Positions 63,684 to 64,000 of a stretch of 64,000 nt of DNA are shown one piece after another. Source of the stretch: Cladochytrium replicatum (Eukaryota; Chytridiomycota; Chytridiomycetes; Cladochytriales; Cladochytriaceae). Location: contig JAHLKD010000011.1 of assembly GCA_025526935.1 (NCBI GenBank), positions 62,001-126,000 of the forward strand, written 5' to 3'. The position numbers and the translations under genes are program-made. Under the pieces are notes generated by a model. That model was given only the letters and a program-made list of their open reading frames with translations. It made no database searches and was not told the origin of the DNA. Within the stretch, counting starts at the first letter, position 1. Each line of letters begins with the position of its first letter.

Positions 63684-64000
63684 ATGCCGCCTCTCAGCGC
63701 TCCGCCTGCGCAGCCGCCTGACGCGCCGCATGCCGCGCCGCCCGCCGCGCCGCCCGCCGCACCCCCCTCAAAAATTTTCATCGCTTCTGGCCGTGCTCGC
63801 TCCCGTGCTCCCTCTGTGTCCCACCCTCGCGCCCCTCAGGAAAACATTCCTGACTCTCAGCCCAGCAACTTTGATGGAGAAAATTTTCTGTGGGCAGATG
63901 AAGTGAATTCTCCTCGCAAATCACGTGACTGCCGATCACGTGACCAAGCATCATCCACTTCAGAACCGGCTCGAATTAGAGGAAGATCCCCCGCAAGTGT
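63684..64000 (+). CDS. Open frame running off the right edge (partial, uncertain)
   Basis: From ATG at 63684 a frame stays open to the window end (105 codons): MPPLSAPPAQPPDAPHAAPP, then a hydrophilic part SQPSNFDGENFLWADEVNSP and Arg/Ser-rich sequence. The first 35 residues come from GC-rich near-repeats (CCGCCC), but the later part has a natural composition. Nucleotide-binding or retroelement Gag-like proteins often start this way; that is a guess. Confidence 0.4.
   Translation, partial: MPPLSAPPAQPPDAPHAAPPAAPPAAPPSKIFIASGRARSRAPSVSHPRAPQENIPDSQPSNFDGENFLWADEVNSPRKSRDCRSRDQASSTSEPARIRGRSPAS

Overview
The window is nuclear DNA of a zoosporic (flagellated) fungus, most likely a chytrid. Genes are split by short GT-AG introns, mostly 48-69 nt. 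Ordinary fungal genes (RRP7, PHO88/SND3, ARL1, a WOPR regulator, a P450, a GPI-type wall protein) sit beside genes that fungi keep only when they build a cilium (EFHB/CFAP21-like, ERICH2-like, TPGS2-like). No prokaryotic signal (operons, Shine-Dalgarno sites, CRISPR) is present. All assignments come from reading translations and splice signals by eye; no database search was run.

Layout. 1-2.8 kb: 3' part of a minus-strand receptor that joins a PstS-like phosphate-binding domain to a class C (GABA-B/mGlu type) seven-helix domain; it runs off the left edge. 2.9-6.3 kb: two broken genes, a BAR-PH-ArfGAP-ankyrin gene (+) and a GNAT acetyltransferase (-). 6.7-11.7 kb: two unrecognised minus-strand genes. 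11.9-14.7 kb: a Sfp-type phosphopantetheinyl transferase (-) and a ZZ-finger/ankyrin protein ending in a CaaX box (+). 15.1-18.8 kb: a complete second PstS-7TM receptor (-). 19.7-29.2 kb: an orphan small protein (-), a CDKN3/KAP-type phosphatase (-), a cysteine-rich protein (-), a GPI-type surface protein (+), an FAD amine oxidase-like protein (-) and PHO88 (+).

29.5-44.3 kb: a degenerate gene with a 50-bp tandem duplication, a two-TM protein, a second relic, then EFHB-like, RRP7, ERICH2-like, a truncated TMEM63/CSC1 relic, TPGS2-like and ARL1; this is a cilium-flavoured neighbourhood. 45.4-47.7 kb is gene-poor and ends in a promoter with five exact copies of TGCCAAGAA ahead of a WOPR transcription factor. 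49.2-56.2 kb: a PPxY tail-anchored protein, a doubtful small gene, a second copy of the orphan small protein, an orphan multi-pass membrane protein and a CS-domain/Sel1-repeat membrane protein. 56.8-59.1 kb: an intact cytochrome P450 and, just upstream, the decayed tail of a second copy.

59.3-63 kb is transposon land: a 0.5-kb element with 22-bp terminal inverted repeats, then a 2.84-kb element with 15-bp terminal repeats and a perfect 8-bp target duplication (hAT-like) whose only long ORF is an unrecognised coiled-coil protein, not an obvious transposase, preceded by 97-bp tandem repeats. A tRNA-Leu(AAG), a 135-bp CT tract and an ORF open to the right edge close the window.

Functional threads: phosphate handling (two PstS-7TM receptors and PHO88), cilium building (EFHB, ERICH2, TPGS2) and a clear contrast between intact genes and a set of decayed ones. 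The PstS-7TM receptors, the orphan paralogue pair and the hAT-like element with an unfamiliar ORF are the most novel items.
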